Positions 28,031 to 39,669 are shown, numbered from the stretch's first letter. The stretch is DNA of 64,000 nt from Streptococcus suis (GCA_029593465.1 JAKTNK010000009.1:23634-87633); one strand, 5' to 3'. Program-made: numbers and translations. The notes: generated from the letters alone by a model not told the origin.

Positions 28031-28375
28031 TAACAACTGCAAACTCTCAGCAATCCATTCTGGTAATCTGTCATTCAAGGGTTTAAAACCAGTGCGATGA
28101 CGATTACTTGAAAACCGATGACGGTAAGGAAGCTGTTGACGTTCTTCTTCTAGGGTCCTCATTGACAAGCTGACTTTCTGAGTAAACTCATCCACATCAA
28201 GTACCTGAACCAAGACCTCTTGGCCAATAGACAGGCACTTATAGATGTTGTCGATATAACCTGGCTTAATTTCCGAAATGTGAATCAGTCCAATGGTGCC
28301 ATTTTCCAACTGCACAAAGGCACCATAAGGTTTGATCCCTGTAATGGTTCCCTTGAGTTTGTCTCCAATTCTCAT
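28016..28375 (-). CDS. S1 RNA-binding protein (CvfD/YugI-like)
   Basis: 119 residues with one S1 domain ([41 protein letters not shown]) at residues 1-72, then a basic tail (PYRHRFSSNRHRTGFKP). S1-domain proteins of this size (YugI/GSP13, CvfD in S. pneumoniae) bind RNA and affect stress and virulence gene expression. Its start overlaps the stop of the upstream fusion gene (TGATG), so it is translated with it. Confidence 0.82.
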   Translation of the reverse strand: MRIGDKLKGTITGIKPYGAFVQLENGTIGLIHISEIKPGYIDNIYKCLSIGQEVLVQVLDVDEFTQKVSLSMRTLEEERQQLPYRHRFSSNRHRTGFKPLNDRLPEWIAESLQLLKKED

Positions 28376-29775
28376 CAGTCCTTAACCTCGATAGTCTCAA
28401 TCACAACATCGTCAACAGGCTTATCTTGGGCTCCTGTCTCAACAGCTGCAATCTGATCAAGAACATCATAAGAGGCTTGATCACGCAATTGACCAAAGAC
28501 CGTATGACGTCGATCCAAATGAGGGGTACCACCTTTTTCAACATAACGTTCTGCAATAGGCTCTGGCCAACCACCACGCACCAACTCTTTAACACTATAT
28601 GGCAACTTCTTATTTTGCACCACAAAAAATTGGCTACCATTGGTATTTGGACCAGCATTTGCCATCGACAAAGCTCCTCGTAGATTATAGAGTTCCTCTG
28701 AGAACTCATCTTCAAAACTCGAGCCATAGATAGACTCACCACCCATACCGGTTCCTGTTGGGTCACCGCCTTGAATCATGAAATCTTTGATGATGCGGTG
28801 GAAAATAACCCCATCATAATAACCATCTTTTGCCAAAGCAATAAAATTGGCAACTGTTTTAGGTGCTTGCTCTGGGAAGAGTTGAACCACTAAGTCACCA
28901 TGATTGGTTTTAATGGTCGCTACGGGACCTTCGACATGTTCTAAATCCAATTGTGGAAACTCTAATTCTTTTTCAATCAAACCTAACTCCTCTAAGGCAT
29001 GTAAAATGCCATTTTCTTCAACGCTATCGGTAACGTAATCTGCTTTTTCTTTTAGCTCTGGAACAGCATTTCCCATGGCAATCTTAAGACCAACATGGTC
29101 AAACATTTCCATATCATTGGGACCATCTCCAAAGAACAACACATTCTCAGGTTTCAACCCTTCCTTTGCCAAGACATAATCCAAGCCAGATGCCTTTGAT
29201 ATACCTAATTTCACGGTATCTGACGAATGCTTGTGCCAAGGAACCATGCGAACTTTATCAGCTAAATCAGCTGGTAATTCTAAATCTGCATTGTTAGCGG
29301 CAAAGGTCCACATGTGATAGACATCGTTTGTCAGGTGAAACTCAGGGTCAACCTCAAGTTGACCATAGACAGGCACCATGGCCTCATCTATCAAGTCATT
29401 ACGGGCTGAAACCACTGCCTTTTCTTTTCCAGCAAAACCATAATCAATCCCAATATCACGGCACCATGAGACAAAAGAGGCAAGAACATCTTTGTCCAAG
29501 GGCAGATTAGCAACTTCATTTCCCTTGGTATCAATCACATAGGTACCGTTAATGGTCACAAAATAGTCTGGCTCAAGCTGACGGATTTCAGGAACAACGC
29601 CATATAGGGCACGCCCACTGGCAATCCCTGTTAAAATTCCTTTTACTTTTAAGGATTCAAAAACCTTAGCAATGGAATCTGGCATGTAGCCCGTATCTTT
29701 GACGCGTAAGGTGTCGTCAATATCAAAAAAGACAGCCTTAATTTTTTTCGCTTTGTATTTCGTTTTACTATCCAT
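28375..29775 (-). CDS. fusion: HAD-IIB hydrolase and cyclophilin prolyl isomerase
   Basis: 466 residues. The N-terminal half (about 1-265) is a Cof-type HAD phosphatase with [12 protein letters not shown] (nucleophile Asp), the GIASGRA motif II region and [12 protein letters not shown] (motif IV). The C-terminal half (about 275-466) is a cyclophilin: [51 protein letters not shown], and RHTVFGQ. Streptococci commonly carry this two-domain gene. It is cytoplasmic; the link between the two activities is unknown. Confidence 0.9.
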   Translation of the reverse strand: MDSKTKYKAKKIKAVFFDIDDTLRVKDTGYMPDSIAKVFESLKVKGILTGIASGRALYGVVPEIRQLEPDYFVTINGTYVIDTKGNEVANLPLDKDVLASFVSWCRDIGIDYGFAGKEKAVVSARNDLIDEAMVPVYGQLEVDPEFHLTNDVYHMWTFAANNADLELPADLADKVRMVPWHKHSSDTVKLGISKASGLDYVLAKEGLKPENVLFFGDGPNDMEMFDHVGLKIAMGNAVPELKEKADYVTDSVEENGILHALEELGLIEKELEFPQLDLEHVEGPVATIKTNHGDLVVQLFPEQAPKTVANFIALAKDGYYDGVIFHRIIKDFMIQGGDPTGTGMGGESIYGSSFEDEFSEELYNLRGALSMANAGPNTNGSQFFVVQNKKLPYSVKELVRGGWPEPIAERYVEKGGTPHLDRRHTVFGQLRDQASYDVLDQIAAVETGAQDKPVDDVVIETIEVKD

Positions 29776-29819
29776 GATTTCCCCTTACTAAAACGGTGAT
29801 TGTTCTTATTGTACCATAA

Positions 29820-30461
29820 TTAGTCATCTTCTTGGGGAACCAAGTGATGTCTAAAGGCATAAACAACTGCCTGTGTGCGGTCATCCACCTGCAGCTTAGC
29901 TAAGATGTTAGATACATGCGTCTTGACGGTCTTTAGTGAAATATACAACTCATCTGCGATGGTTTGATTATCATAACCTTTGGCTAGAAGATGTAGAATG
30001 TCTTTTTCTCTAAGTGTCAAATCATCATGAAGGGCTGGATGGGTCTCATGGTGACGCATTTTTTGCTCGACCTCTGTTTCGATAGCCAACTGCCCTTTAG
30101 CCACTTTACGGATGGCATTCAAAATTTCAGGGGCATTCGATGTTTTTAACATATACCCCTTGGCACCTGCTTGGATGACAGGATAGATTTTTTCGTTGTC
30201 TAAGTAGGAGGTCAACACCAGTATCTTGGCTTCTGGCCACTCTTTTAAAATGGTCAAGGTGGCTTCGACACCATCCATCTCTGGCATGACCAAATCCATC
30301 ACCACAACGTCTGGTTTTAAGGCTAGGGTTTGGGCAATGCCTTCTTGTCCAGTGCTGGCCTCACCCACAACGACAATATCGTGTTGCATGTTTAAAAAGC
30401 TTTTAAGTCCCATGCGAACCATTTCGTGATCATCCACTAATAAAATTGTTATTTGAGTCAT
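29820..30461 (-). CDS. liaR: response regulator LiaR (VraR family)
   Basis: 213 residues: receiver domain with phospho-acceptor Asp in DVVVMDLVMP (about residue 55) and Lys in YMLKTSN; then a LuxR-type HTH (LTLREKDILHLLAKGYDNQTIADELYISLKTVKTHVSNIL). It acts with LiaS and LiaF in the three-component cell-envelope stress system found in Gram-positives. Start overlaps the liaS stop (ATGA). Located directly downstream of stk, as in other streptococci. Confidence 0.92.
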   Translation of the reverse strand: MTQITILLVDDHEMVRMGLKSFLNMQHDIVVVGEASTGQEGIAQTLALKPDVVVMDLVMPEMDGVEATLTILKEWPEAKILVLTSYLDNEKIYPVIQAGAKGYMLKTSNAPEILNAIRKVAKGQLAIETEVEQKMRHHETHPALHDDLTLREKDILHLLAKGYDNQTIADELYISLKTVKTHVSNILAKLQVDDRTQAVVYAFRHHLVPQEDD

Positions 30462-31453
30462 TCTTTTTCTCCTACTAAGGGCAAGGTCACCGTCATAGTA
30501 ACGCCTTGCTTAGGGGCAGATATCATCTGAAAACTACCGGCCATATCAGATACCCTATCCTCCATATTTTTCAAACCATAACTAATTTTTCTGGCGGCCT
30601 CCACATCAAAACCAACACCGTTATCAATCATTTTAAGCTGAACAGAGCTCTGCGTTTGATGTAGGTAAATATCGAGTTGAGTCGCCTTTGCATGCTTCAA
30701 GGTATTGCTAATAAACTCTTGAATAATCCGAAATAGATGATCCTCAATTGGTTTCGGTAGCTGCTTTAGATTTTCTTTAAAAGTCACCTCAATAGCACTC
30801 TTGTCACTAATTTCTTGGATAATCATCTCTAAGCCCTGCTTGAGCGATTTTCCTTCCAGTTCTGTCGGTCTTAAATGCAACAGCATCACCCGCAAGTCAT
30901 TTTGTGCATTGGTTAGAATGGTTTCGGTATTATGCAGCTGCTCTTGTAAGACGTCATAATCCATATCTTTCAAACTGTAAGAAATCCCCGATAGAATCAT
31001 CACAGCCGCAAAAAGCTCCTGACTGACCGTATCATGCAAATCCCTAGCAATGCGTTTGCGTTCTTCCTTAATGATGTCTTCTTTTTGCAACAAGTCCACA
31101 TTTTCAGTCTGTTGCAACTGATGGGTCAAAGTTTGCATCTTTTGGGATAATTGCATCATAATCTGCCCCACCTCATCATCAGTCGCTTTGATAGGTTGAT
31201 TATGCACAATACGCCGTAGGTTTTTAAAAATATGACGGTGCAACTGATGGTTTAACAACGTTGAAACAAAGGACAACATAATGGTCAAGGAAATGGTTAA
31301 CAGCACAATCGTGAATACGAAGTGATTCAAGCGCTCAACATTGGTTACAAAGTCTCTTAGCGAGATAGAAAACGAATCAAGGATGAGGGAAACAATCGCG
31401 AAAATAATCACCAAGGCGTACAAAAAAAGTAAGAACATATGTGATTTTTTCAT
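30458..31453 (-). CDS. liaS: sensor histidine kinase LiaS (VraS family)
   Basis: 331 residues: two membrane helices at about 8-27 and 43-65, then a HisKA_3 domain with the phospho-acceptor His in RKRIARDLHDTVSQELFAA, and an HATPase domain (FRIIQEFISNTLKHAKATQL, IDNGVGFDV, GLKNMEDRV). LiaS phosphorylates LiaR under cell-wall stress. Overlaps both liaR and liaF by 4 bases, so the three are one operon. Confidence 0.92.
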   Translation of the reverse strand: MKKSHMFLLFLYALVIIFAIVSLILDSFSISLRDFVTNVERLNHFVFTIVLLTISLTIMLSFVSTLLNHQLHRHIFKNLRRIVHNQPIKATDDEVGQIMMQLSQKMQTLTHQLQQTENVDLLQKEDIIKEERKRIARDLHDTVSQELFAAVMILSGISYSLKDMDYDVLQEQLHNTETILTNAQNDLRVMLLHLRPTELEGKSLKQGLEMIIQEISDKSAIEVTFKENLKQLPKPIEDHLFRIIQEFISNTLKHAKATQLDIYLHQTQSSVQLKMIDNGVGFDVEAARKISYGLKNMEDRVSDMAGSFQMISAPKQGVTMTVTLPLVGEKE

Positions 31454-32145
31454 CGACTAGTCACCTCGGTATTACCAGCCAAATTGCTAACCACAATCTT
31501 GACACGTCGACTACTAGTCTCATAATCATCACTTCTTAATTTGATGGTTTCATTGCGCAAATCATACGACGGTTCATCAAAGAAAGTCACTGCTCCATAA
31601 ATAGAGCTAACCGTCAAATTCACTGACACGTCGAAAGGGACGATGAGCTTTGTAGGACCGTAAACTTTCCGAATCAAAATGACATTATCTTGATTTCTTA
31701 AAATCACCTTGGACAAATCAATCGTATCATTGCCTGTAATTCTAATCACATCCACATCATCAAAATAATAGCTATCAGCCATTAAATCCTCTTGCCCAAA
31801 CCATTGATTACGGTGTTTGGTCAAGGTCACTGGGCGAGTCTCAAACGACAGCTCCGCCAACCGATTATTTTTTTGGACTTGCGAAAAATGGTTAATCATC
31901 ATGTAAATCAACCCTATGATTAAAGCTAGGATAACGTATGGGTTTAGCATGATAATTAAGAAAAAAATCAGTAAAGACGCCGTTAAGATAAAATTGACCT
32001 TATCCGTATGATTATAAAATTTAATAGCCATTAAAGTCATAATCAAAACGACGATAAAGCGCGGGACATCATCGGCTAAAATCGTTACTAACGCTAATAG
32101 CAACAATACTGACTCAACGATTAGAAAAAATTGGAATTTACGCAT
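31450..32145 (-). CDS. liaF: membrane inhibitor LiaF
   Basis: 231 residues: four hydrophobic helices at the N-terminus (about 1-90), then a soluble C-terminal domain (NDTIDLSKVILRNQDNVILIRKVYGPTKLIVPFDVSVNLTVSSIYGAVTFFDEPSYDLRNETIKL; LiaF/DUF2154 type). LiaF keeps LiaSR off in unstressed cells. Operon order is liaF-liaS-liaR. No promoter could be picked out in the 158-base gap to stk. Confidence 0.9.
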   Translation of the reverse strand: MRKFQFFLIVESVLLLLALVTILADDVPRFIVVLIMTLMAIKFYNHTDKVNFILTASLLIFFLIIMLNPYVILALIIGLIYMMINHFSQVQKNNRLAELSFETRPVTLTKHRNQWFGQEDLMADSYYFDDVDVIRITGNDTIDLSKVILRNQDNVILIRKVYGPTKLIVPFDVSVNLTVSSIYGAVTFFDEPSYDLRNETIKLRSDDYETSSRRVKIVVSNLAGNTEVTSR

Positions 32146-32218
32146 AAAACCTCACTACTGTTCCTTATCTAAAGTTTACCATAACTTTACCCTAAGGTCA
32201 TCCGACCTGAGACTTATA

Positions 32219-32264
32219 AAAAAGCATTTCCAAGCTTATAAGCAACAAAGCTGGAAATACTTTT
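32219..32264 (-). terminator. possible terminator between stk and liaF
   Basis: Minus strand: AAGTATTTCCA, a loop, TGGAAATGCTTTTTT, with one mismatch. It separates stk-pppL from liaFSR. Confidence 0.5.
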
Positions 32265-32303
32265 GTAAGTATTGATAAAGTTATGAGTTAGGGGATGCAC
32301 CAC

Positions 32304-34187
32304 TTAGGAATCTGTGCCATCAGCAGCTGAGGAATGCGTCTCTTCAGAACTCTCCGTTGCCGTGTTAGAGGAACTCTTCGAAGAACTTGATTCACTTGGA
32401 CTTGTATCCTCTGAAGCATGCGTCTCAGAGGATGAGCCTCGACTACTTGATGAAGCTTCTGGATTAGCCAAATAAAGGGTAATGGTGGTACCAGCTACTA
32501 GATCAATGCTTGTTCCAGCATACGGATACTGTGCATACACCCGGGACGAAGCAGAAGGAGAATCCGAATCCAGCTGAATTTGAGAAGCTTTGATACCTAA
32601 ATCCAAGAGAGCATTTTTAGCTTCTGCATAGCTTTTTCCAACGATGTCAGGCATGCTAACGGCAGTCGCTACCCCAACCTCAAAGACAATCTTATCACTT
32701 CCTGAAGGATCAAATAATTCCCCAACTTCTGGCGTCTGACTGAGGATTAAGCCGACTTGAGAGCTATCGCTAGCCACTTCTAACTTCTCAATTTGACCTT
32801 TCTTGAGACCATACGTTTCTGTCAAATCCTTAACGGCATCACGGTAGGACATTCCCGTATAGTCCGTCATATTAAAGAGGCTGCTTCCTTTCGAGACCAC
32901 TAAGTCAATCTCACTGCCTTCTTTTTTGGTTGAACCGGCTTTGGGATTGGTCGTAATCACACTACCTGACTCCACTGTGTCGCTCTCTTCCTTGGTAATC
33001 GTACCAACTCTTAGCCCTGACCGCTCTAGACTTTGTTGCGCCTGCTCGACTGTTTGCCCCGATACATCAGGAACTTCGACATTAGCCCTGCTGCTTGACA
33101 TCATAAAATAGGTAAAGCCAGCTGCTATCAAGACAACTGCTAAAATTAAGCCCCTAAACACATGATGTCTCAAAGATTTCTTAGTTTTTTTAGGTTTTTT
33201 AGGAACTGCCATTTGATGACTAACAGCCTTTTTAGCGTCTTTCGAAGGTTCAGAGGTAACCTTGGCTTTAGGCTTTTCCTTGACCGGAGAAGACTCAATT
33301 TTAGGCAACGACTTTGTATCTGCGGTATCTTGAAAGACCAGCTTAGGTTCTCTAGCCCTTCTTGGGTCCAGAGCTGTCGCTAGATCTTGATACATATCCA
33401 TGGTGGAAACATAGCGATCGCTTAGTTTTTTAGCCGTCGCTTTAATAACGACATTCTCCAAAGCCTGCGGGACATTACGATTCTCAAAAATAATCGATGG
33501 CAAAGGCTTTTGGAAATGCTGCAAGGCAATCGTAACGGCACTGTCTCCGTCAAATGGGATATGGCAAGTCAGCATTTCAAATAACATAATCCCCATCGCA
33601 TAGATGTCGCTTTGAACGGTCGCTTTAGAGCCACGCGCTTGCTCAGGAGAGAGGTAATGAACACTTCCCAGCATGGAATTGGTCTGCGTGAGACTGGTTT
33701 CTGCGAAGGCTACGGCTATGCCAAAGTCGGTTACCTTAGCCACACCATCCTTGGTTAAGAGGACATTTTGGGGTTTTAAATCACGGTGAACGATGCCCTT
33801 TTGATGCGCCAGCTGCATGGCTGACAAGACCTCGCTCATGATACGAACCGTTTCCGCATTTGATAGCGGAGCATGGTCTTGGATGTATTTTTTTAAGTCT
33901 GGACCATTAACGTATTCCATAACCAAGAATTGCTGGCCATCTTCTTCACCAATATCACGAATTGCCACAATATTAGGATGGCTTAACTCAGCCATCGCTC
34001 GTGCTTCTCTTTGGAAACGTGCGACAGCAATTTGATCTGTTTGGTAATTGGTTCTAAGGACCTTGATAGCCACTTCTTCGTTATCTAAAATCAAATCCTG
34101 AGCCAAATAAACATCGGCCATGCCACCTCTACCAATGGCTTTTAAAATACGATAACGTCCAGCAAATAATTTGCCGATTTGGATCAT
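32304..34187 (-). CDS. stk: PASTA-domain serine/threonine kinase Stk (PknB/StkP)
   Basis: 627 residues. Cytoplasmic kinase domain (1 to about 275): G-loop [11 protein letters not shown], Lys in [17 protein letters not shown], and [21 protein letters not shown] activation segment with candidate phospho-threonines. A juxtamembrane stretch (about 275-345), one membrane helix (about 347-366), then three PASTA domains ([49 protein letters not shown]) that bind muropeptides, and a Ser-rich tail. The kinase coordinates cell division and wall synthesis; MacP is a known substrate in pneumococcus. Start ATG 34187 shares a base with the pppL stop. Confidence 0.95.
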   Translation of the reverse strand: MIQIGKLFAGRYRILKAIGRGGMADVYLAQDLILDNEEVAIKVLRTNYQTDQIAVARFQREARAMAELSHPNIVAIRDIGEEDGQQFLVMEYVNGPDLKKYIQDHAPLSNAETVRIMSEVLSAMQLAHQKGIVHRDLKPQNVLLTKDGVAKVTDFGIAVAFAETSLTQTNSMLGSVHYLSPEQARGSKATVQSDIYAMGIMLFEMLTCHIPFDGDSAVTIALQHFQKPLPSIIFENRNVPQALENVVIKATAKKLSDRYVSTMDMYQDLATALDPRRAREPKLVFQDTADTKSLPKIESSPVKEKPKAKVTSEPSKDAKKAVSHQMAVPKKPKKTKKSLRHHVFRGLILAVVLIAAGFTYFMMSSSRANVEVPDVSGQTVEQAQQSLERSGLRVGTITKEESDTVESGSVITTNPKAGSTKKEGSEIDLVVSKGSSLFNMTDYTGMSYRDAVKDLTETYGLKKGQIEKLEVASDSSQVGLILSQTPEVGELFDPSGSDKIVFEVGVATAVSMPDIVGKSYAEAKNALLDLGIKASQIQLDSDSPSASSRVYAQYPYAGTSIDLVAGTTITLYLANPEASSSSRGSSSETHASEDTSPSESSSSKSSSNTATESSEETHSSAADGTDS

Positions 34188-34924
34188 CAATCATCCTCCT
34201 CGCTATAGGCGATTAAGGCAACACTAATATTATCCAAGCCACCTGCATCATTTGCTGCATCCACTAATGCTTGCGCCTTATCTGCTAGGGACTGATCTGA
34301 CAAGATAATCTCAAGCTTGCGCTCAGGATTAACCATGTTAGACAAGCCATCGCTATTAACCAGGATATAGTCCCCCTCTTGTAAAGGTTGAATGCCCAAG
34401 TCAATATCGAGTGGCCCTGCTTGACCGATAGACTGGGTAATGATGTTACGCTGCGGATGAACGGCAGCTTCTTCCTCGGTTAATTGACCAGCTTTGACCA
34501 ACTCATTCACGAGAGAATGATCACTGGTTAATTGCTTGTACTCCCCATCACGAATCAAAGCGATACGAGAATCACCGACATGGGCATACAAAACCACATC
34601 TTTGACAAAAGCCAAGACTTCGATTGTCGTCCCCATACCACTAAAGGCTTCTGAATGACCTAGAGCATGAATCTTTTGATTTTCAGCTTCAATGGTCACT
34701 AGCATCCAATCACGGATGTGGTTTACATCGGTATAATCTGTCGCTGACCATTGTTTCCCCAAGTCAGTCACAGTCAACTCGCTAGCAATATTGCCAGCAC
34801 GGTGTCCACCCATGCCATCAGCCAGGACAATCAGGTTAATACCACTTTGGTTCTGGTATTGATTTACAAAATCCTGATTATTGGAACGTTTTTTCCCAAT
34901 ATCTGTTAACAGTGAAATTTCCAT
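34187..34924 (-). CDS. pppL: PP2C-type serine/threonine phosphatase PppL
   Basis: 245 residues, PP2C family: [19 protein letters not shown] (metal Asp and RNNQD motif), [40 protein letters not shown] and [10 protein letters not shown]. It reverses phosphorylation by Stk. The stop overlaps the stk start (TGATG), a hallmark of the stk-stp pair. It probably starts a cluster with rsmB upstream (48-base gap). Confidence 0.94.
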   Translation of the reverse strand: MEISLLTDIGKKRSNNQDFVNQYQNQSGINLIVLADGMGGHRAGNIASELTVTDLGKQWSATDYTDVNHIRDWMLVTIEAENQKIHALGHSEAFSGMGTTIEVLAFVKDVVLYAHVGDSRIALIRDGEYKQLTSDHSLVNELVKAGQLTEEEAAVHPQRNIITQSIGQAGPLDIDLGIQPLQEGDYILVNSDGLSNMVNPERKLEIILSDQSLADKAQALVDAANDAGGLDNISVALIAYSEEDD

Positions 34925-34972
34925 AATCTGTCTGTCTTTCTGACGAATGCCAGCTTTCCTCCTCTTAAGTCA

Positions 34973-36304
34973 CTAGGCTTTCTTACGCAATTGTGCAATG
35001 AAAAAGCCATCGGTTTGATATTGCTCCGGTGTAATCAAGAGACATCCGTCCACCACAATATCTTTCTTATCGTGATCTAAAGCCACTTGTTCAAAATCAG
35101 GGTGATTGGCTAAGAATGCCTCAATGACATCTTGGTTTTCTTCTCTGAAAATAGTACAAGTACTATAGGTCATTATACCACCTTTTCGCAAGGTTTGACA
35201 AACACTAGATAGGATTTCCAGTTGAATCTGCTGAAGATTTTCGAAATCTTGGATGTCCTTATGATACTTGATATCTGGCTTACGACGAATAAGACCAATC
35301 CCAGAACAAGGGGCATCAACCAAAATCTTGTCAAACGTATTTTCAGGAAAGACCTGATGAACCTCTCTAGCATCAAGTTGCTTGGTCTCGATAACACCAT
35401 CTACTCCTAAACGTCTTGCATTATCTCGAATCAAATCCAACTTATGCTCATACAAGTCAAGGGCAATCACCTTCCCGGTTGTGAGGTAAGAGGCTAGATG
35501 AGTTGTTTTTCCGCCGGGTGCTGCACAAGCATCTAGCACGATTTCTTGACCTGTCAAGCCAAGGGTCGGTGCTACCAGTTGGCTCGTTTCATCCTGGATG
35601 GTAATGTCGCCATGTTGAAAGGCTGGACTAGAAGCAAAGTGACCCGATGACTTGGTCAAGCCAACAGGTGAGAGTTGTGAGGCATCTGCTTCAAATAGGT
35701 TTTTCAAACGTTCGTACTCTTCCTCATGAACCACACGGATACTAGCCTTATTACGGTTAAAAAGGCTCTCAAAAATACTCTTGGCCCTGTCTTCACCGTA
35801 TTGCTCAATCAGCTTTTTAACCAGCCAAACGGGCAGAGAGTATTGGACGGAATAGCGTTTATTAAGGCGCTTAATTGCATCAATTTGCGGTAAGTCTTTT
35901 TCCGCTAACTGACGAAGAACAGCATTGACTAATTTCTCTGCGCCTTTTCGATGACCTCTGTCTTTCGCAATAGCCACCGCATCATTGACCACTGCATGAG
36001 CCGGTAACTTGTCCAAGTAGAGCAACTGATAAGCACTTAGCATCAACAAGTCATAAACCCATGTGTCCAACTTATCTCTATCCGCAATAAAGTGCGCCAA
36101 ATACCATTCTAAAGTAATCTTACGGGCAACCGTTCCGTAAACAATCTCAGTAATGAGCCTCTTGTCCTGCTCACGATACTGCCGATGCTTTAAAAGCGCA
36201 TTCAAGGCGATATTGGAGTAAGCCCCTTCATGAAAGACTTTTTCCAAAACCATCAAAGCGCCACCACGAGCTGATGTTTTCCAGTCATTAGCCAAAGTAA
36301 TCAC
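34973..36304 (-). CDS. rsmB: 16S rRNA (cytosine-967-C5) methyltransferase RsmB
   Basis: Up to 443 residues. NusB-like RNA-binding N-terminal domain ([37 protein letters not shown]) then an SAM methyltransferase core: [31 protein letters not shown] (motif IV Cys) and [12 protein letters not shown] (catalytic Cys). Start is uncertain: GTG at 36304 or TTG at 36295 are both possible, as the region overlaps the end of fmt. Confidence 0.92.
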   Translation of the reverse strand: MITLANDWKTSARGGALMVLEKVFHEGAYSNIALNALLKHRQYREQDKRLITEIVYGTVARKITLEWYLAHFIADRDKLDTWVYDLLMLSAYQLLYLDKLPAHAVVNDAVAIAKDRGHRKGAEKLVNAVLRQLAEKDLPQIDAIKRLNKRYSVQYSLPVWLVKKLIEQYGEDRAKSIFESLFNRNKASIRVVHEEEYERLKNLFEADASQLSPVGLTKSSGHFASSPAFQHGDITIQDETSQLVAPTLGLTGQEIVLDACAAPGGKTTHLASYLTTGKVIALDLYEHKLDLIRDNARRLGVDGVIETKQLDAREVHQVFPENTFDKILVDAPCSGIGLIRRKPDIKYHKDIQDFENLQQIQLEILSSVCQTLRKGGIMTYSTCTIFREENQDVIEAFLANHPDFEQVALDHDKKDIVVDGCLLITPEQYQTDGFFIAQLRKKA

Positions 36305-37226
36305 CCACTTCTACATCACGACCGAGACCATTTAAGAAATCTGCAATCGGCATTTGCGGTTTGCCAAACGGTTGCACACGTTTTAGAGACACTGCGTTTT
36401 GACCAGTGGCTACCACTAGACTTTTCTTCGTGCGTTCAATGACACAGCCCGGTTCCCCTTGTCCATCAACCATCTCAAGCTCATAAATTTTAAAGCGCTT
36501 ATCTTGCCATAAGGTATGGGCAATGGGCCAGGGATTTAAGCCACGTACAAGATTGAAAACAGCACGATTTGAGGCTGTCCAATCAATTCGTTCCTCCTCA
36601 GCTGAGATATTAGGGGAGAAAGTGACTTGGGAATCATCTTGCGGTTCAGGTGTGATGTTTCCGGCAAGGTAGTCCGGCAAGGTTTTCAACAGCAAATCAC
36701 GTCCCAAAATCGCTAATTTATCAAACATGGTTCCCAAATTATCGTCATCCGTAATAGGGATAGCTGCCTGAGCAATCATGTCACCAGCATCCATCTGACG
36801 TACCATTTCCATAATGGTAATCCCAGCTTCTTGATCACCATTGATAATGGCGTATTGAATCGGAGCCCCGCCTCGGTACTTTGGCAATAAAGAACCGTGG
36901 ACATTAACCGCAAAACCAACTGCATCCAACAACTTCCCTGGTAAAAATTGACCAAAAGCTGCTGTGATAATGCCATCCGCTCCCAGAGACATGAGAGTTG
37001 CCAAGTCTGGGCTAACAGAGAGTTTTTCAGGCTGGTAAACGGGCAAGTCATGTGCCAAAGCCACTTCTTTTACCGGTGTCATTGTCATCACTTTTTTGCG
37101 GCCAACCGCACGGTCTGGCTGCGTCACCACAGCAAGGATATCATAAGATCCGTCTGCGATGAGACCTTTCAGTACAGTTGCTGCTAAATCGGGTGTCCCC
37201 ATAAAGATAATCTTTGTCTTTGTCAT
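36288..37226 (-). CDS. fmt: methionyl-tRNA formyltransferase
   Basis: Formylates Met-tRNA for initiation. Starts [13 protein letters not shown] (ATG 37226 after AGAGGAAACA). The formyltransferase core has [17 protein letters not shown] and QMDAGDMI, with the C-terminal tRNA-binding domain ([23 protein letters not shown]). 312 residues is standard. It overlaps rsmB by 17 bases; fmt and priA are neighbours with a 55-base gap. Confidence 0.95.
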   Translation of the reverse strand: MTKTKIIFMGTPDLAATVLKGLIADGSYDILAVVTQPDRAVGRKKVMTMTPVKEVALAHDLPVYQPEKLSVSPDLATLMSLGADGIITAAFGQFLPGKLLDAVGFAVNVHGSLLPKYRGGAPIQYAIINGDQEAGITIMEMVRQMDAGDMIAQAAIPITDDDNLGTMFDKLAILGRDLLLKTLPDYLAGNITPEPQDDSQVTFSPNISAEEERIDWTASNRAVFNLVRGLNPWPIAHTLWQDKRFKIYELEMVDGQGEPGCVIERTKKSLVVATGQNAVSLKRVQPFGKPQMPIADFLNGLGRDVEVGDYFG

Positions 37227-37281
37227 CTTGTTTCCTCTTTTCAAATTCCTCTTATCTCTCCCAAACTAGGGCAATAGAGCC

Positions 37282-39669
37282 TTACATCATATTTTGTGGC
37301 TCATTATCAATTGTCACACGAAGTCGCTTATTTTCGGGCTTTTGCGTCCACTCCAACAGGGCATTGAGAGCTCTGTTCAACTCTGGTTCAAAGCGATACT
37401 TGATAATAATCTGATAATGAAACTTGTTATGTGTTCTAGCAATAGGCTTGGGGGTCGGTCCTAGAAAAATGGCTTGTTCTGATAAGTAGCCTTTTAATCC
37501 TTTTAAAACAGTGTAGGCTTTACCCACCAACTCATGCTCTTTTTCGTGAGACAAGGTAATGCCCACCGTAAAGTAATAGGGAGGGTAGCCCATTTTCTGA
37601 CGGATAGCCATTTCATAATGATAGAAACCGTCATAATCGTGCGCCTTAGCAAATCGAATCGCATAATGGTCTGGATTGTAGGTTTGAATGAATACTTCAC
37701 CTGCTTTATCAGCTCTACCCGCACGACCTGCTACCTGCGTTAGGAGCTGAAACGTCCGCTCACTGGCACGAAAATCGGGTAAATTTAGCGACGTATCGGC
37801 ATTTAATACCCCAACTAAGGTCACATCTGGAAAATCCAACCCCTTTGCAATCATCTGTGTGCCAAGTAAGATATCAGCTTCATGGTTACCAAAAGCCGTT
37901 AAAAGCCCTTCATGCCCTCCCTTACGACGTGTGGTATCAACGTCCATCCGCAAAACACGCGCTTCAGGTAGCAGTTCCTCCAATTCATCATAGGCTTTTT
38001 GCGTTCCTGTACCATAATAGCGGATGCTCTTACTCTGGCAAGATGGGCACTCCTTAGGAATAGCCTTTTGGAAATCACAATAGTGACAATTCATCGTTCG
38101 AGTATCCATGTGTAACGTCAGTGAGATGTCACAATTTGGGCAATCATCAACATAACCACACTCGCGACACATGATAAAACTAGAATAGCCACGACGGTTT
38201 AACAAAAGAACCGCCTGCTCTTTTTTGGCCAATGTCCCACGAAGCTTGTCCAGTAAAACAGGGGTGAAGTTACTTCCCTCCTGCTTGCCGATATAATCTC
38301 TAAAATCCAGAATGCTGATGTTAGGAATACGGGCATTTGGATTTGCCCTTTGGCTTAGCTCCAATAGCTGATAGACCCCTTTACTAGCACGTGCTCGAGA
38401 CTCAATCGACGGTGTGGCAGAACCTAACACCAAGGCTGCACCGTGCATCTTGGCCCTCAATAATGCCACATCTCTGGCATGATAACGAGGGTTGGATTCT
38501 TGTTTATAGGTCGCTTCATGCTCCTCATCAATGATAATGGCACCAATATTTCTGAGCGGTACAAAAATAGCTGACCTTGCCCCGACAACCACTTTAGCCT
38601 GACCTGATTTGATTTTTCGCCACTCATCAAACTTTTCCCCGTCCGACAAACCTGAATGCATGATAGCTACCCGATCGCCAAACCGAGAAATAAAACGGGT
38701 GGTCATCTGTGGTGTCAAGGAAATCTCTGGAACCAATACAATAGCTGTCTTACCAGCTGTTAAAACGTGGTCAATAACATGGAGATACACTTCGGTTTTG
38801 CCAGAGCCGGTAATGCCTTGCAACAAAAATGGCTTTTGCTTTCGCCCGACAGCCTGACTAATCGCCTCCACAGCCTGAGCTTGCTCTGCATTTAAAGTGA
38901 GAAAATCACTGGTAACGACTTCCTCAAAATAAGCACTCGAACGCTGCACCTCTACCTGACGCTCCACCAAGGCACCTGTTTCAATAAAATAACGCACAAT
39001 ATCTCTTGAATAGCGTTTGCTCAGATCACTTGCCTTGATAGAAAATGGACTGTCTTGTGCCAACAACCACTCTCTAGCCTCCTGACGCCTTTTGGCTCTC
39101 TTGGAGACTGGCAATGCTAATAATGCCTTCTCCCTCACATCCAAATACGTCTCTGTTTTGATATTTTTTTTATCTTGAGCCAGATAGTCAACTGAAATCT
39201 GTTTCGCAGCAATCAAGCGGTTAACCTGACGACGCTGCTCTGACGGAACATCAGCGTAAGAAATACTTTCTGACTCTCCAAAAATAGCCTCTTTTTCAGC
39301 TAAAGGCAGCTCTAAACTGGGCTTTAATCGTTTATCATAGTGTGAATGAAGCAAATTGGGAACCATGCTTTTTAAGAGGGTAATTTTGTAAGAAAAGACC
39401 GTCTCGCGCATCTGGTCAGCCAAGGCCAACTGTTCTGCGTTTAAGACAGGTTCCAAATCCAAGACCTCCACAATCGCTTTTAAATCAGATTCACCAGGAG
39501 CATCAACAAGGTCAACAACAAAACCTTGAAGTAAACGATTGCTCTTACCGAAAGGAACATGGACTCTTGAGCCAACGGCAATCACCTCTTGCAAGTCTTC
39601 TGGAACAAGGTAAGAAAATGGTTTATCTGTCTGCATCAAGGGAATATCGACAATAATCTGTGCTTGCAT
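37282..39669 (-). CDS. priA: primosomal protein N' (replication restart helicase PriA)
   Basis: 795 residues. N-terminal DNA-binding domain (IIVDIPLMQTDKPFSYLVP, VGSRVHVPFGKSNRLLQGFV), helicase core with Walker A ITGSGKTEVYL, DEEH box, SATPS, then the zinc region with paired cysteines (CRECGYVDDCPNC, CHYCDF, CPSCQ) and GTQMIAKGLDFPDVTLVG, VAGRAGR. PriA reloads the replicative helicase at stalled forks. It is in the stretch rpoZ-priA-fmt-rsmB. Confidence 0.96.
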   Translation of the reverse strand: MQAQIIVDIPLMQTDKPFSYLVPEDLQEVIAVGSRVHVPFGKSNRLLQGFVVDLVDAPGESDLKAIVEVLDLEPVLNAEQLALADQMRETVFSYKITLLKSMVPNLLHSHYDKRLKPSLELPLAEKEAIFGESESISYADVPSEQRRQVNRLIAAKQISVDYLAQDKKNIKTETYLDVREKALLALPVSKRAKRRQEAREWLLAQDSPFSIKASDLSKRYSRDIVRYFIETGALVERQVEVQRSSAYFEEVVTSDFLTLNAEQAQAVEAISQAVGRKQKPFLLQGITGSGKTEVYLHVIDHVLTAGKTAIVLVPEISLTPQMTTRFISRFGDRVAIMHSGLSDGEKFDEWRKIKSGQAKVVVGARSAIFVPLRNIGAIIIDEEHEATYKQESNPRYHARDVALLRAKMHGAALVLGSATPSIESRARASKGVYQLLELSQRANPNARIPNISILDFRDYIGKQEGSNFTPVLLDKLRGTLAKKEQAVLLLNRRGYSSFIMCRECGYVDDCPNCDISLTLHMDTRTMNCHYCDFQKAIPKECPSCQSKSIRYYGTGTQKAYDELEELLPEARVLRMDVDTTRRKGGHEGLLTAFGNHEADILLGTQMIAKGLDFPDVTLVGVLNADTSLNLPDFRASERTFQLLTQVAGRAGRADKAGEVFIQTYNPDHYAIRFAKAHDYDGFYHYEMAIRQKMGYPPYYFTVGITLSHEKEHELVGKAYTVLKGLKGYLSEQAIFLGPTPKPIARTHNKFHYQIIIKYRFEPELNRALNALLEWTQKPENKRLRVTIDNEPQNMM

